NCBI GenBank assembly: GCA_934589155.1
Contig: CAKTNP010000026.1
Coordinates: forward strand, 1-29,761
Direction of reading: 5' to 3'
Source of the DNA: an uncultured Oscillospiraceae bacterium
GTDB taxonomy: Bacteria; Bacillota; Clostridia; Oscillospirales; Oscillospiraceae
Length of the DNA stretch: 29,761 nt
Positions 22,010 to 29,446 of this stretch are shown here, in pieces. Position 1 is the stretch's first letter, and each line of letters starts with the position of its first letter. The translations under genes were made by a program, and so were the position numbers. The notes beneath the pieces are model-generated. The model ran no database searches. It was not told the DNA's origin and saw only the letters and a list, made by a program, of their open reading frames with translations.

Positions 22010-22051
22010 AATAAAAGGACGAAGGAGCCCGGCTGACGCCGGACTCCTTCG
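22010..22051 (-). terminator. Terminator of the ROK repressor gene
   Basis: A 14-bp stem with one mismatch (22020-22033/22038-22051), loop of 4 nt, is followed on the - strand by TCCTTTTATT. It lies about 36 nt past the ROK stop. Confidence 0.75.
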
Positions 22052-22087
22052 CTTAAAATACGGTATCTGTCATTTCTGTGAGTCTGC

Positions 22088-23242
22088 TCAGCCCGGGGTC
22101 CAGGTGGAGCAGATCTTCTCCGAAATGCCAAGATTGATCCGCAGCTCGCTGTCCCGATCCCAGGAAATGGTGGGCAGGACCCGGCGCCAGGCACCGCAGT
22201 GCTGCCGGATCTCCTGGGTCATGGCGGGCTCCATGCCCTCCTGCAGGGCCGCAATGTCCCCGCCGACGTACACGGCGCCGGGATCAAAGAGGTTGATGAG
22301 CACGCAGGCCAGGACTCCCAGATAGTGGCCCGCCTCTCGTGCCGTTTCCAACGCACGGGACTCCTTGCTGCGGAAGGCCTGGCAGAATTTCTGCCAGGAA
22401 GAAAACCGCTCCTCCGGCGCCCGGCCCAGGAAGTTTGTCAAAAGGCCGTCCAGGCACAGCTCCCGCTCGATGCAGCCGTAGGAGCCGCAGTTGGGGCAGT
22501 AATGATCCCTTCGGCCGATGGGCATATGGGCCACCTCACCGGCGTAGCCGTTGGCACCCCGCAGGAGCTTGCCCTGGGTGATGACGCCGATGCCCACGCC
22601 CTCGGAGGCGTGGATATAGACAAGATTGTCACTGTCCTTTCCTATGGCTTTCTGGGCATAGGCACAGAGGTTGGCCTCGTTGTCCACATAGGCAGGGATC
22701 CCGAAAGCCTCCTCTACCAGACTCTTGATGTCCACGTTTTCCAGCTGGGGGATGGCGCAGCAGATAAGCTTTCCTGTGTGAATATCGTAGATTGAGGATA
22801 CGGCCACGCCTATGCCGATGAATCCGGCCTCCGGCGGCAGCTCCGGCTTCACATCCTTCAAGAAACGGTGATAGGCAAAGGCTACGATCTGCTCCGCCGG
22901 AAGTTCGTCGATATGGTACATCCGGCGGGTCAGCACCTCGTTGCGGAAGTTCAGCACTGCCAGCTCCATGGCACCTCGCAGCTGAAGATTAATGGCGATC
23001 ACGCAGAACTGATTGTACCGGAAGGTCAGGGTCTGGGGGGTGCGGCCCACTGTCAGTGCTTCATCCCGGGTGGTGCGCAGTACGCCCCGCTCCACCAGCT
23101 CGTTGCAGAGGTTGGAGACCGTAGCAAAACTCAGCCCCGTAACGGCGGCAATGTCTCGCTTGGTCAGCCGTTCCTCAAACCGCAGAGCCTGTATGATGCT
23201 GTGTATGTTCTGGATCCTGATCCCGAGAATATCTGCTGCCAT
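22088..23242 (-). CDS. ROK-family transcriptional repressor (XylR/NagC type)
   Basis: The 384-residue protein has an N-terminal winged helix-turn-helix (about 10-72; TKRDIAAVTGLSFATVSNLCNELVERGVL). A ROK sugar-kinase-like domain follows (about 78-380). The ROK zinc motif is intact: H239 in GEVAHMPIG, then C249-x2-C252-G-x2-G-C257-x-E. The kinase catalytic Asp of the ENDA motif reads VDNEAN (E189), as in repressors without kinase activity. Such proteins bind a small ligand and release their operator. The gene is downstream of, and on the same strand as, the ABC importer. It has its own promoter with a TTTGGAAA box, close to the repeats at the importer promoter, so I infer it controls both. The ligand is unknown. 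Confidence 0.9.
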   Translation of the reverse strand: MAADILGIRIQNIHSIIQALRFEERLTKRDIAAVTGLSFATVSNLCNELVERGVLRTTRDEALTVGRTPQTLTFRYNQFCVIAINLQLRGAMELAVLNFRNEVLTRRMYHIDELPAEQIVAFAYHRFLKDVKPELPPEAGFIGIGVAVSSIYDIHTGKLICCAIPQLENVDIKSLVEEAFGIPAYVDNEANLCAYAQKAIGKDSDNLVYIHASEGVGIGVITQGKLLRGANGYAGEVAHMPIGRRDHYCPNCGSYGCIERELCLDGLLTNFLGRAPEERFSSWQKFCQAFRSKESRALETAREAGHYLGVLACVLINLFDPGAVYVGGDIAALQEGMEPAMTQEIRQHCGAWRRVLPTISWDRDSELRINLGISEKICSTWTPG

Positions 23243-23291
23243 TTCTTAACCTTCATTTCTGTCTAGGATTCCGTTTTCTGCTCTTTCTGTT

Positions 23292-23320
23292 ATTATATCG
23301 CTTTTGTTTTCGTTTGGAAA
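23292..23320 (-). promoter_or_regulatory. Promoter of the ROK gene with possible operator
   Basis: On the - strand, TTTCCA (23315-23320), a 17-bp spacer and a perfect TATAAT (23292-23297). On the + strand the -35 region reads TTTGGAAA (23313-23320), one base different from the TTTGGCAA repeat at the ABC operon promoter, suggesting autoregulation. Confidence 0.7.
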
Positions 23321-23348
23321 GCACAAAACAAGGGGAGTTTTTACATTT

Positions 23349-23372
23349 ACCGGGTGCCTTTCGGCACCCGGT
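23349..23372 (-). terminator. Hairpin at the end of the ABC importer operon
   Basis: A perfect 10-bp stem ACCGGGTGCC/GGCACCCGGT with a GAAA tetraloop (on the - strand) lies 8 nt after the binding-protein stop. The downstream - strand bases (AAATGTAAAAA) lack a T-run, so it may be an mRNA end-protecting hairpin with partial termination. Confidence 0.55.
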
Positions 23373-23380
23373 GTCCATTT

Positions 23381-24394
23381 TTACTTAATGGTGGGGGCGT
23401 TGGTGTAGCGGGCGTAGGTAGCCTCGTCCTTCAGCATCTCGCCGGTGAGGAGGCTGCAGCCGCCGTAGATCAGGGGAGGCACATGACCGAAGCCGGGGTT
23501 GGAGGAGGGCACATCCGTGGGATGGGCTGCGGCGTAGGCCAGCATAAAGGCCTCATAGCCCAGCAGGTACGGATCGTCGATTACGGTGCCGTTGATCTCG
23601 CCGTTGACCAACAGTTCGATGGTGGCGGCGTCATAGTCGGAACCGATAATGCACACGTCGTCCAGCTTCTTGAGGGTCCGGCAGGCAGCGGCGGCGCCGG
23701 GGGCGCCATAGCCGTGGGTGGAGAACACGGCCTTGATGTTGGGATTGGACTGCAGAGCGGCGGAGACCACCTGCTCGGCCTTGACCACGTCGCCTTCATC
23801 GTTCAGATAGGTAATGGTAATGTCCGGTGCGTGTTCGGCCAGATAGTCCACGCAGCCCTGGGCCCGCTCTTCCATGGAAACGGCGCCGGGGACCATGATG
23901 ATGGCGACCTCGCCGGAGGTGCCGATGGTGTTGACGATGGCTTCACCGGCCACGGCACCGAAGTCCAGGTTGTTGGTGCCCACATAGGACAGTCGGTTGG
24001 AATCGGCAGAGTCGGAGTCAAAGCAGATCACGGGCACGCCGCCGTCTACGGCCTTGTTGATAGAGGAGACCAGGGTGGACTCATCGGCGCAGGAGACAAC
24101 AATGCCGTTGGGCTTCTTTGCCAGCACCGTGTCAACGGCGCGGGCTTCTGCGGAGGCGTCCCATTCGGCAGGACCCTGGAGCTCCGTGGAGATCCAGTCG
24201 CCGATGGAGGCGGCTGCGGCCTGGAAGCCGGCATAGCACCAGTTGAAGTACTCTGCACCTTTGGTGAATACCACCATGGAGTAGAGCTCTTCCTCATGGC
24301 TTCCGCCGTCCTGAGCGGCTTGACCGCCGGTAGAGCAGGCGCATAGAGTGAGAAGCATTGTCAAAGCGAGCAGGGTAGCAAGTAACTTTTTCAT
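23381..24394 (-). CDS. ABC importer substrate-binding lipoprotein (ribose/periplasmic-binding type 4)
   Basis: The 337-residue protein starts with a lipoprotein signal (KKLLATLLALTMLLTLCACS; lipidated Cys probably C20), so it is anchored outside the membrane. The mature part is a type I periplasmic-binding fold: PNGIVVSCADESTLVSSINKAVDGGVPVICFDSDS, YVGTNNLDFGAVAGEAI, AVFSTHGYGAPGAAAACR, and a C-terminal domain. The family covers sugar, autoinducer-2 and also nucleoside or other small-molecule binders. It delivers solute to the two permeases encoded upstream. The AAAGGAG site lies 8-9 nt before the ATG. It is the last gene of the importer operon, the usual place when extra copies of binding protein are not made from a first gene. 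Confidence 0.9.
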   Translation of the reverse strand: MKKLLATLLALTMLLTLCACSTGGQAAQDGGSHEEELYSMVVFTKGAEYFNWCYAGFQAAAASIGDWISTELQGPAEWDASAEARAVDTVLAKKPNGIVVSCADESTLVSSINKAVDGGVPVICFDSDSADSNRLSYVGTNNLDFGAVAGEAIVNTIGTSGEVAIIMVPGAVSMEERAQGCVDYLAEHAPDITITYLNDEGDVVKAEQVVSAALQSNPNIKAVFSTHGYGAPGAAAACRTLKKLDDVCIIGSDYDAATIELLVNGEINGTVIDDPYLLGYEAFMLAYAAAHPTDVPSSNPGFGHVPPLIYGGCSLLTGEMLKDEATYARYTNAPTIK

Positions 24395-24418
24395 GTTCGT
24401 TTCTCCTTTTTATTTATT

Positions 24419-25411
24419 TCAGGCTCTTGCCTGTAGAGTACTGCGCTGCTTGATGGCCCGGAGAGCCTCACTGACCAGCACGGCGAAGATCAGCATGGCG
24501 CCGGTGAACACGTCCTGATAATAGGTGGAAATGCCGCTCTGAACGAAGGCATTGTAGATGAGAGCCATGAACAGGGTGCCCAGCATGGTGCCCACAATGG
24601 AGCCGTCGCCGCCGTGGGTCATGCTGGTGCCGCCGATGGCCACTGCGGTGATGACCTTCATTTCTACGTTCTGGCCGTAGCTGTAGCTGGCGCTGCTGTA
24701 CACGGCGGTACTGAGGACGCCGGCCAGGCCGGCAAGCAGACCGTTGACCACATATACGAACCGCAGCACGTTTTCGGTCTTCATGCCGGAGAGCCGGGAA
24801 GCCTCCACGTTGCCGCCCACGAAGAACACCTTCAGAAACAGCCGGTTCTTCTTGGAGAAGACCAGGAAGAACACCGCCAGCACGGCGTAGATCCAAATAG
24901 CCAAGCTGATGCCCAGGGGCCGGAAATTGGCCAAACCGTTAAAGGCCTCGGGGAGTCCGGAAATGACGGAGCCTCCGGTGATTGCCAGGTTCAGCCCCTT
25001 CAGGGTCAGCTGCATGGCCATGGTGACGATCATGGGGTGGATGTGCAGCACCCGGCGGAGCCAGTTGTTGGCAAGGCCAATGACACCGCCCATGGCGATG
25101 CCCAGCACAAAGGCCACGGGCACCGGCACACCCCAGAGCATCATGTAGGCGAACATGATGGCCGTAAAGGGCAGGATGCCGGAAATGGAGATGTCCGAGC
25201 CGCCGGTGATGATGACCATAGTCATGCCCAGAGCCATGATCGCCTCCATGATGAAGTTGTTCACCATGACGTTGATGTTAGCGGCACTGAGAAAGTTCCG
25301 GGTGGTGAGACTCATGACCAGGAATGTCGCCAAGATCATTACGATGAGGACAAGGTAGTTCCAGTTGGCCTTAAACAGGGCCCGGCGCAGCTTTTCGGTT
25401 TTGGTATTCAT
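24419..25411 (-). CDS. ABC importer permease, RbsC-like (second permease)
   Basis: The 330-residue protein has about 9-10 hydrophobic helices. It shows the BPD_transp_2 family motifs: MALGMTMVIITGGSDISISGILPFTAIM (the GGIDLSVG equivalent), SRLSGMKTENVLRFVYVVNGLLAGLAGVL, and AVAIGGTSMTHGGDGSIVGTMLGTLFMALIYNAF. It pairs with the other permease to form the transmembrane channel. The start ATG at 25411 overlaps the ATPase stop (ATGA). In this copy the canonical GGIDLS reads GGSDIS. Confidence 0.92.
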   Translation of the reverse strand: MNTKTEKLRRALFKANWNYLVLIVMILATFLVMSLTTRNFLSAANINVMVNNFIMEAIMALGMTMVIITGGSDISISGILPFTAIMFAYMMLWGVPVPVAFVLGIAMGGVIGLANNWLRRVLHIHPMIVTMAMQLTLKGLNLAITGGSVISGLPEAFNGLANFRPLGISLAIWIYAVLAVFFLVFSKKNRLFLKVFFVGGNVEASRLSGMKTENVLRFVYVVNGLLAGLAGVLSTAVYSSASYSYGQNVEMKVITAVAIGGTSMTHGGDGSIVGTMLGTLFMALIYNAFVQSGISTYYQDVFTGAMLIFAVLVSEALRAIKQRSTLQARA

Positions 25412-26916
25412 CCCCGGGCACCCCCTTTCTGGGCAAAGGCCTTGCTGACCACGTCTTCCTCGGTCAGGCCTTCGTTTTCCATGACGTCCACCAGGCGGCC
25501 GTCACTCATGACTGCCACCCGGTCCGACAGGCCCAGGATCTCTGGCAGCTCCGAGGAGATCATAACGATAGCCATGCCGCTTTCCGCCAGCTGGCGGAGA
25601 ATGCTATGGATTTTGGCCTTGGCGCCGACATCTACGCCCCGGGTGGGCTCGTCTACGATCAGGAGCTTGGGCCCGGCCTGGAGCCATTTGGCAAAAAGGA
25701 CCTTCTGCTGGTTGCCGCCGGAAAGTCGGGAGACCAGGAAATCCTCGCAATGCTCCGGATGAATTTCCAGCCGCTCCACATACTCCCGGGTGATCTCCAG
25801 GATCTTTTTGTCGTTGAGCAGGCCCAACTTGCTGGATACCCGGTCCAGATCCGTGACTACGGTGTTGTCTTTGACACTCATGGCGACGAACAGGCCCATG
25901 CGCTTTCGGTCCTCGGACAGGTAGCCGATGCCGGTCTGAATGGCCTGGGCGGGAGATTTGATCTTGATCTCCTTTCCACGGTAAAAGATCTTTCCGCTGT
26001 CTACCCGGTCCGCACCGAACACGGACCAGGCGAATTCCGTCCGTCCCGCACCCACCAGGCCGAACATGCCGGTGATTTCTCCGGCCCGGAAGGAAAGGGA
26101 CACGTCCTCAAATTTTCCCAACCGGCTGAGGCCCTCGGTGCGGAGGATTTCTTCCCCGTCCCGGCGGGAGGCCTTGGGGGGATAGAGATTGCCCAGCTCC
26201 CGTCCCACCATCATGCTGATGATCCGGTTTTCATCAATCTCTTCATGGCTCAGGGTGCCGATAAAGCATCCGTCCCGCAGCACCGAGACCCGGTCCGAGA
26301 TCTCCTTGATCTCGTTGAGTTTGTGGCTGATGAAGATGATGCAGGTCCCTCGCTCCCGGAGCATCCGCAGAAGAGAGAAGAGGTTCTGGGTCTCCTTGTC
26401 GGACAGGGCGGAGGTGGGCTCGTCCAGGATCAGGATCCGCACGTTCTGGGACAGGACCTTAACGATCTCTACCACCTGCTGCATGCCTACGCTGAGATCC
26501 CGAACCAGGGCCTCCGGCGCAATGGAGATGCCGATGCGGGCAAACTCTTCTGCCGCCATTTTGTTCATTTTCTTGAAGTCCACAAAGCCGAAGTGCCGGG
26601 TGGGCTCCCGGTTTACGAAGACATTCTGGGCTACGGTCATATTGTCTGCCACGGACAACTCCTGGTGGACGATGCCGATCCCAACGTCAAAGGCTTCTAC
26701 GGGGTTGTGGGGGGTTACGGGCTTGCCGTCAATAAGGATCTCACCCTCATCCATGGCGTAAATGCCGCCGATGATCTTCATGAGAGTGGACTTTCCGGCG
26801 CCGTTTTCGCCGATAATGGAGTGGATCTCCCCGGCCTCCAGGGAAAGGCTGATATTGGTCAGCACGTGATTGTCGCCAAAGGACTTGTTGATGCCCCTGA
26901 GTTCCAGAATGCTCAT
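25408..26916 (-). CDS. ABC importer ATPase, RbsA/MglA-like, two nucleotide-binding domains
   Basis: The ATG at 26916 gives 502 residues, normal for fused sugar-type ATPases. Domain 1 has Walker A GENGAGKST (36-44), signature LSVGMQQ (141-147), Walker B LILDEPTSAL (162-171) and H-loop ISHK. Domain 2 has the degenerate Walker A GLVGAGRTE (285-293), signature LSGGNQQ (397-403), and LIVDEPTRGVDVGAK. This asymmetry is typical of the RbsA/MglA group. It powers uptake through the two RbsC-like permeases. A longer frame reaching 27003 is rejected, because it would overlap the upstream permease by 90 nt and lacks similarity to the family. Starts and stops overlap on both sides by 4 nt. Confidence 0.95.
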   Translation of the reverse strand: MSILELRGINKSFGDNHVLTNISLSLEAGEIHSIIGENGAGKSTLMKIIGGIYAMDEGEILIDGKPVTPHNPVEAFDVGIGIVHQELSVADNMTVAQNVFVNREPTRHFGFVDFKKMNKMAAEEFARIGISIAPEALVRDLSVGMQQVVEIVKVLSQNVRILILDEPTSALSDKETQNLFSLLRMLRERGTCIIFISHKLNEIKEISDRVSVLRDGCFIGTLSHEEIDENRIISMMVGRELGNLYPPKASRRDGEEILRTEGLSRLGKFEDVSLSFRAGEITGMFGLVGAGRTEFAWSVFGADRVDSGKIFYRGKEIKIKSPAQAIQTGIGYLSEDRKRMGLFVAMSVKDNTVVTDLDRVSSKLGLLNDKKILEITREYVERLEIHPEHCEDFLVSRLSGGNQQKVLFAKWLQAGPKLLIVDEPTRGVDVGAKAKIHSILRQLAESGMAIVMISSELPEILGLSDRVAVMSDGRLVDVMENEGLTEEDVVSKAFAQKGGARG

Positions 26917-27875
26917 GCCTTCGCCCCCTTCTTTCCCGTGGTCCGCAGCAGATCCAGAGCCACGGCAACCAGCAGCATGATGCCGCTGATGGCGGTGGAC
27001 CAATTGGGCGACCCGTTGAACATGATGAACACGTTGTTGACCAGCGCCACCAGAATGACGCCCAGGGCGGTGCCGATAAAGTTGCCCTCGCCGCCGGACA
27101 TGCTGGCGCCGCCGATAACGGCCGCGGCAATGGCCCGCATTTCATAGCCTGTTCCGAAGGAGGCCTGGCCCATGCCGTAGCTGCTGGTCATGAGGACGCC
27201 GGCCACGGCGGCCAGCAGACCGCAGATGCCGTAGCCCAGGATGATGGTCACGGCGGAGTTGGTGCCGGACAGGAAAGCCGCCGTGGCGTTGCTGCCTACA
27301 TAGTACATCTGCTTAAAGGTCTTGTGCCGGGTGGACAGAAGTCCCAATACCAGCATAATGGCCACGGAGATGATGATCTTGTTGGAGATCCCCAGCAGGG
27401 AACCCCGGGCGATGGCGGCGTAGCTCTCCGGCAGACCGGAGATGAAGTAGCCGCTGGTGAGCACGTAGCACATACCCCGCAGGGTGGACATCATGGCCAG
27501 GGAGGCAATGAAGGGAGCGATGTTGCACTTGGCCACCAGCAGACCCGTAAGGGATCCGCAGGCCAGACCCACCACCAGCCCAATGAGGATGGCCAGCGGC
27601 ACCGGCATTCCGCCCTTCATCATAAGGGCCGTACAGACGCCCACAAAGGCCAGCACGGAGCCGACGGACAGATCGATGCCCCCCAGAATGAGGACGAAGG
27701 TCATGCCGCAGGCCAGCAGCAGATCATAGGACAGATTCGCAAAGATGGTGGTGATATTGTCCGCCGAGTAGAACAGCGAGCCCTTTACCACGCACATTAC
27801 GGCGGAGATCACGGCCATCACGATCACCAGCGTAATGGAGCGGCCGCCCAGGATCGAGTTTCGTTTCAGTTTCAC
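26913..27875 (-). CDS. ABC importer permease, RbsC-like (first permease)
   Basis: The 320-residue protein has the BPD_transp_2 pattern with about 9-10 helices. Motifs are LLLACGMTFVLILGGIDLSVGSVLAFVGV (canonical GGIDLSVG), LLVAKCNIAPFIASLAMMSTLRGMCYVLTSG, YYVGSNATAAFLSGTNSAV, and AIAAAVIGGASMSGGEGNFIGTALGVILVALVNN. It ends with the basic tail TTGKKGAKA. It lies 39 nt after the creatinase-like gene and overlaps the ATPase start. It is clearly different in sequence from the second permease, so the importer likely has a heterodimeric channel. Confidence 0.93.
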   Translation of the reverse strand: MKLKRNSILGGRSITLVIVMAVISAVMCVVKGSLFYSADNITTIFANLSYDLLLACGMTFVLILGGIDLSVGSVLAFVGVCTALMMKGGMPVPLAILIGLVVGLACGSLTGLLVAKCNIAPFIASLAMMSTLRGMCYVLTSGYFISGLPESYAAIARGSLLGISNKIIISVAIMLVLGLLSTRHKTFKQMYYVGSNATAAFLSGTNSAVTIILGYGICGLLAAVAGVLMTSSYGMGQASFGTGYEMRAIAAAVIGGASMSGGEGNFIGTALGVILVALVNNVFIMFNGSPNWSTAISGIMLLVAVALDLLRTTGKKGAKA

Positions 27876-27914
27876 GCTGTCATCACTTTCTTTCTATTCA
27901 AGCTGCGGGGCGCT

Positions 27915-29195
27915 TCAGAGCCCCTTGCCCACCAGATCCTGGACATCCACCGGCATGTCGGAGAATTTCTCGGCCTTATTGCCCCGCTTGATGTAGGCGT
28001 CCTCCACACAACCGCCGCAGATGTCGGTGTTGGGGTGGCCGTACATACCAAGATCCAGCATAATGCCCACGTTTTCGCCATAGGGCGTGGTCTTGGTGGG
28101 GGTGATGACCATTTTCTCGTTGCACTCCGTCAGGCCCGTGCCGTGGCAGGTGGAGTAGAAGTGCAGGCTCTTGGCATTGACGCCGTCGATGGTCTGGGTG
28201 TCGAAGTAATTCCGAGCCGCCAGGTCGATGTAGTTGGAGGGGAGATTTTCCTCTGCCGTCTTGTAAATGGCAGCCTCGGCCTTCCGGTAGCCTTCGTTCA
28301 TAATCCGGAAGTATTCTTCCTGTTTCTCGTTCCGCTTGCCCATGACGAAAGCCCGGCGGCAGACGCCCTTATAGCCCACAAAACTGGGACTGATGCCGAT
28401 CTGGACCAGCTCGCCTTCCTGGATGATCCGGTTGGTGGCCGGACCGATGACGGTACGGCACCGGTCGCCGGAGTTCACGATGGTCTCAAAGCCAAAGCCG
28501 CAGGCCCCCAGAGCCAGGGCGGTGAAGTCGCCTACGGCGGCCAGCTCATTTTCACCCATGCCCGGCTTTGCTACGGCCAGCATGGCCCGGATGGCGGCGT
28601 TCGCAATGGTGTCAGCATACTTCATGCAGGTGAATTCGGATTCGCTCTTTTCATACCGCAGCTCTTCCAGAATGTCGGAGGCATCCACCACCTCCACCGG
28701 GCCGAAGGCCGTGTGCAGGAAGTTCATGAACTTGGCCGGGATCTGATCGTCAAAGGTCATAAAGCCGATTCTGCGAATCTCGCCGGCGTAATCCGCAATG
28801 ATCGTCTGAAGATTGCCGCGCTCCACACCTTCGTAATATTCGTCGGGAATGGAAAATTCGTCCACAAATTCCATTTGCAGCCCGAGGCCCACTTCCTTGG
28901 CCAGAATGCCGCTTTCCGGTCCTGCCAGAATCATGGGCCGCTTGCCGGGGGCAATGACGCCGCTGGCCCGCTCGATGGTGGGATTATAGCCCGTCATGTA
29001 AATGCCGTCACCGGGCATTTCCCGGTACCAGAAGAAGAAGCCCAGGTCAATGTCCCGCTCCTTCAGCGCCTTCCAGACCTTCTCGTATCGGACCTCGTAT
29101 TCGGCCAGGGGAATCGCAAAGTTTTTGTCGATCTTGGGTTCATAGTGTCGGATGACCTCCGCTACTTTTTCCATGTCCTTGCTTGTAAGCTGCAT
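27915..29195 (-). CDS. Creatinase/M24-fold protein lacking canonical metal ligands
   Basis: The 426-residue protein has an N-terminal creatinase-type domain (about 30-175; RYEKVWKALKERDIDLGFFFWYREMPGDGIYMTGYNP) and a C-terminal pita-bread domain (about 185-410). In M24 peptidases the domain holds D, D, H, E, E as metal ligands. Here the stretch GELVQIGISPSFVGYKGVCRRAF aligns so that the two Asp are G267 and V278. H351 (CHGTGLTE) and E398 remain, and D381 stands where the first Glu would be. Loss of both Asp argues against Xaa-Pro peptidase activity and fits metal-free creatinase-type C-N hydrolases. It is the first gene of the ABC importer operon. The ATG at 29195 has AAAGGAG about 7 nt upstream. 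The substrate is unknown. Confidence 0.83.
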   Translation of the reverse strand: MQLTSKDMEKVAEVIRHYEPKIDKNFAIPLAEYEVRYEKVWKALKERDIDLGFFFWYREMPGDGIYMTGYNPTIERASGVIAPGKRPMILAGPESGILAKEVGLGLQMEFVDEFSIPDEYYEGVERGNLQTIIADYAGEIRRIGFMTFDDQIPAKFMNFLHTAFGPVEVVDASDILEELRYEKSESEFTCMKYADTIANAAIRAMLAVAKPGMGENELAAVGDFTALALGACGFGFETIVNSGDRCRTVIGPATNRIIQEGELVQIGISPSFVGYKGVCRRAFVMGKRNEKQEEYFRIMNEGYRKAEAAIYKTAEENLPSNYIDLAARNYFDTQTIDGVNAKSLHFYSTCHGTGLTECNEKMVITPTKTTPYGENVGIMLDLGMYGHPNTDICGGCVEDAYIKRGNKAEKFSDMPVDVQDLVGKGL

Positions 29196-29229
29196 TGTAG
29201 TCTCTCCTTTTTGTATTTTTCATGCCATT

Positions 29230-29259
29230 ATTATATGTGTTATAATAATAGTTTGTCAA
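29230..29259 (-). promoter_or_regulatory. Promoter of the creatinase-like/ABC importer operon
   Basis: On the - strand a perfect TTGACA (29254-29259), an 18-bp spacer and a perfect TATAAT (29230-29235) lie 35 nt upstream of the first gene. Such a consensus promoter normally needs a repressor, consistent with the overlapping repeats and the linked ROK gene. Confidence 0.88.
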
Positions 29260-29275
29260 TTTGGCAATTGGTCAA
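29252..29275. promoter_or_regulatory. Triple 8-bp repeat, likely repressor operator
   Basis: Three contiguous 8-mers on the + strand, TTTGTCAA (29252-29259), TTTGGCAA (29260-29267) and TTGGTCAA (29268-29275), share a TTG-N-CAA-like dyad and overlap the -35 box of the operon promoter. A related TTTGGAAA sits on the ROK gene's -35 box. Confidence 0.6.
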
Positions 29276-29373
29276 AAAATACGGATCGAATTTTGTGAAT
29301 TCCTCCAAATATACATGGGAGATGAAGCACGGATTCCAGTATATTTATATCCCGACTTCCGTACCGCCTATAA

Positions 29374-29413
29374 AAATACAGGGACCATAGCATCCGCTAT
29401 GGTCCCTGTATTT
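29374..29413. terminator. Bidirectional terminator upstream of the importer operon
   Basis: A perfect 18-bp stem (29374-29391/29396-29413) with loop of 4 nt. On the - strand it is followed by further T (ATTTTTATA), so it ends the partial gene at the right edge. The + strand also carries TTT at the stem end. The rest of 29276-29373 is AT-rich with no supported gene. Confidence 0.85.
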
Positions 29414-29446
29414 CTGCTCTGCGGGGCGAAGTGCTTTTATGTGCTT

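Noticed and set aside
26917..27003. Longer start for the ABC ATPase
   Set aside because: The extra 29 residues (His/Gly/Ala rich) are the permease gene read in another frame; the family N-terminus begins at the ATG at 26916.
25606..27147. 513-residue open frame on the + strand
   Set aside because: Antisense to the ABC ATPase, which has every expected motif.
27324..29390. 688-residue open frame on the + strand
   Set aside because: It runs antisense through the permease and creatinase-like genes and has shadow composition; no ribosome site supports it.
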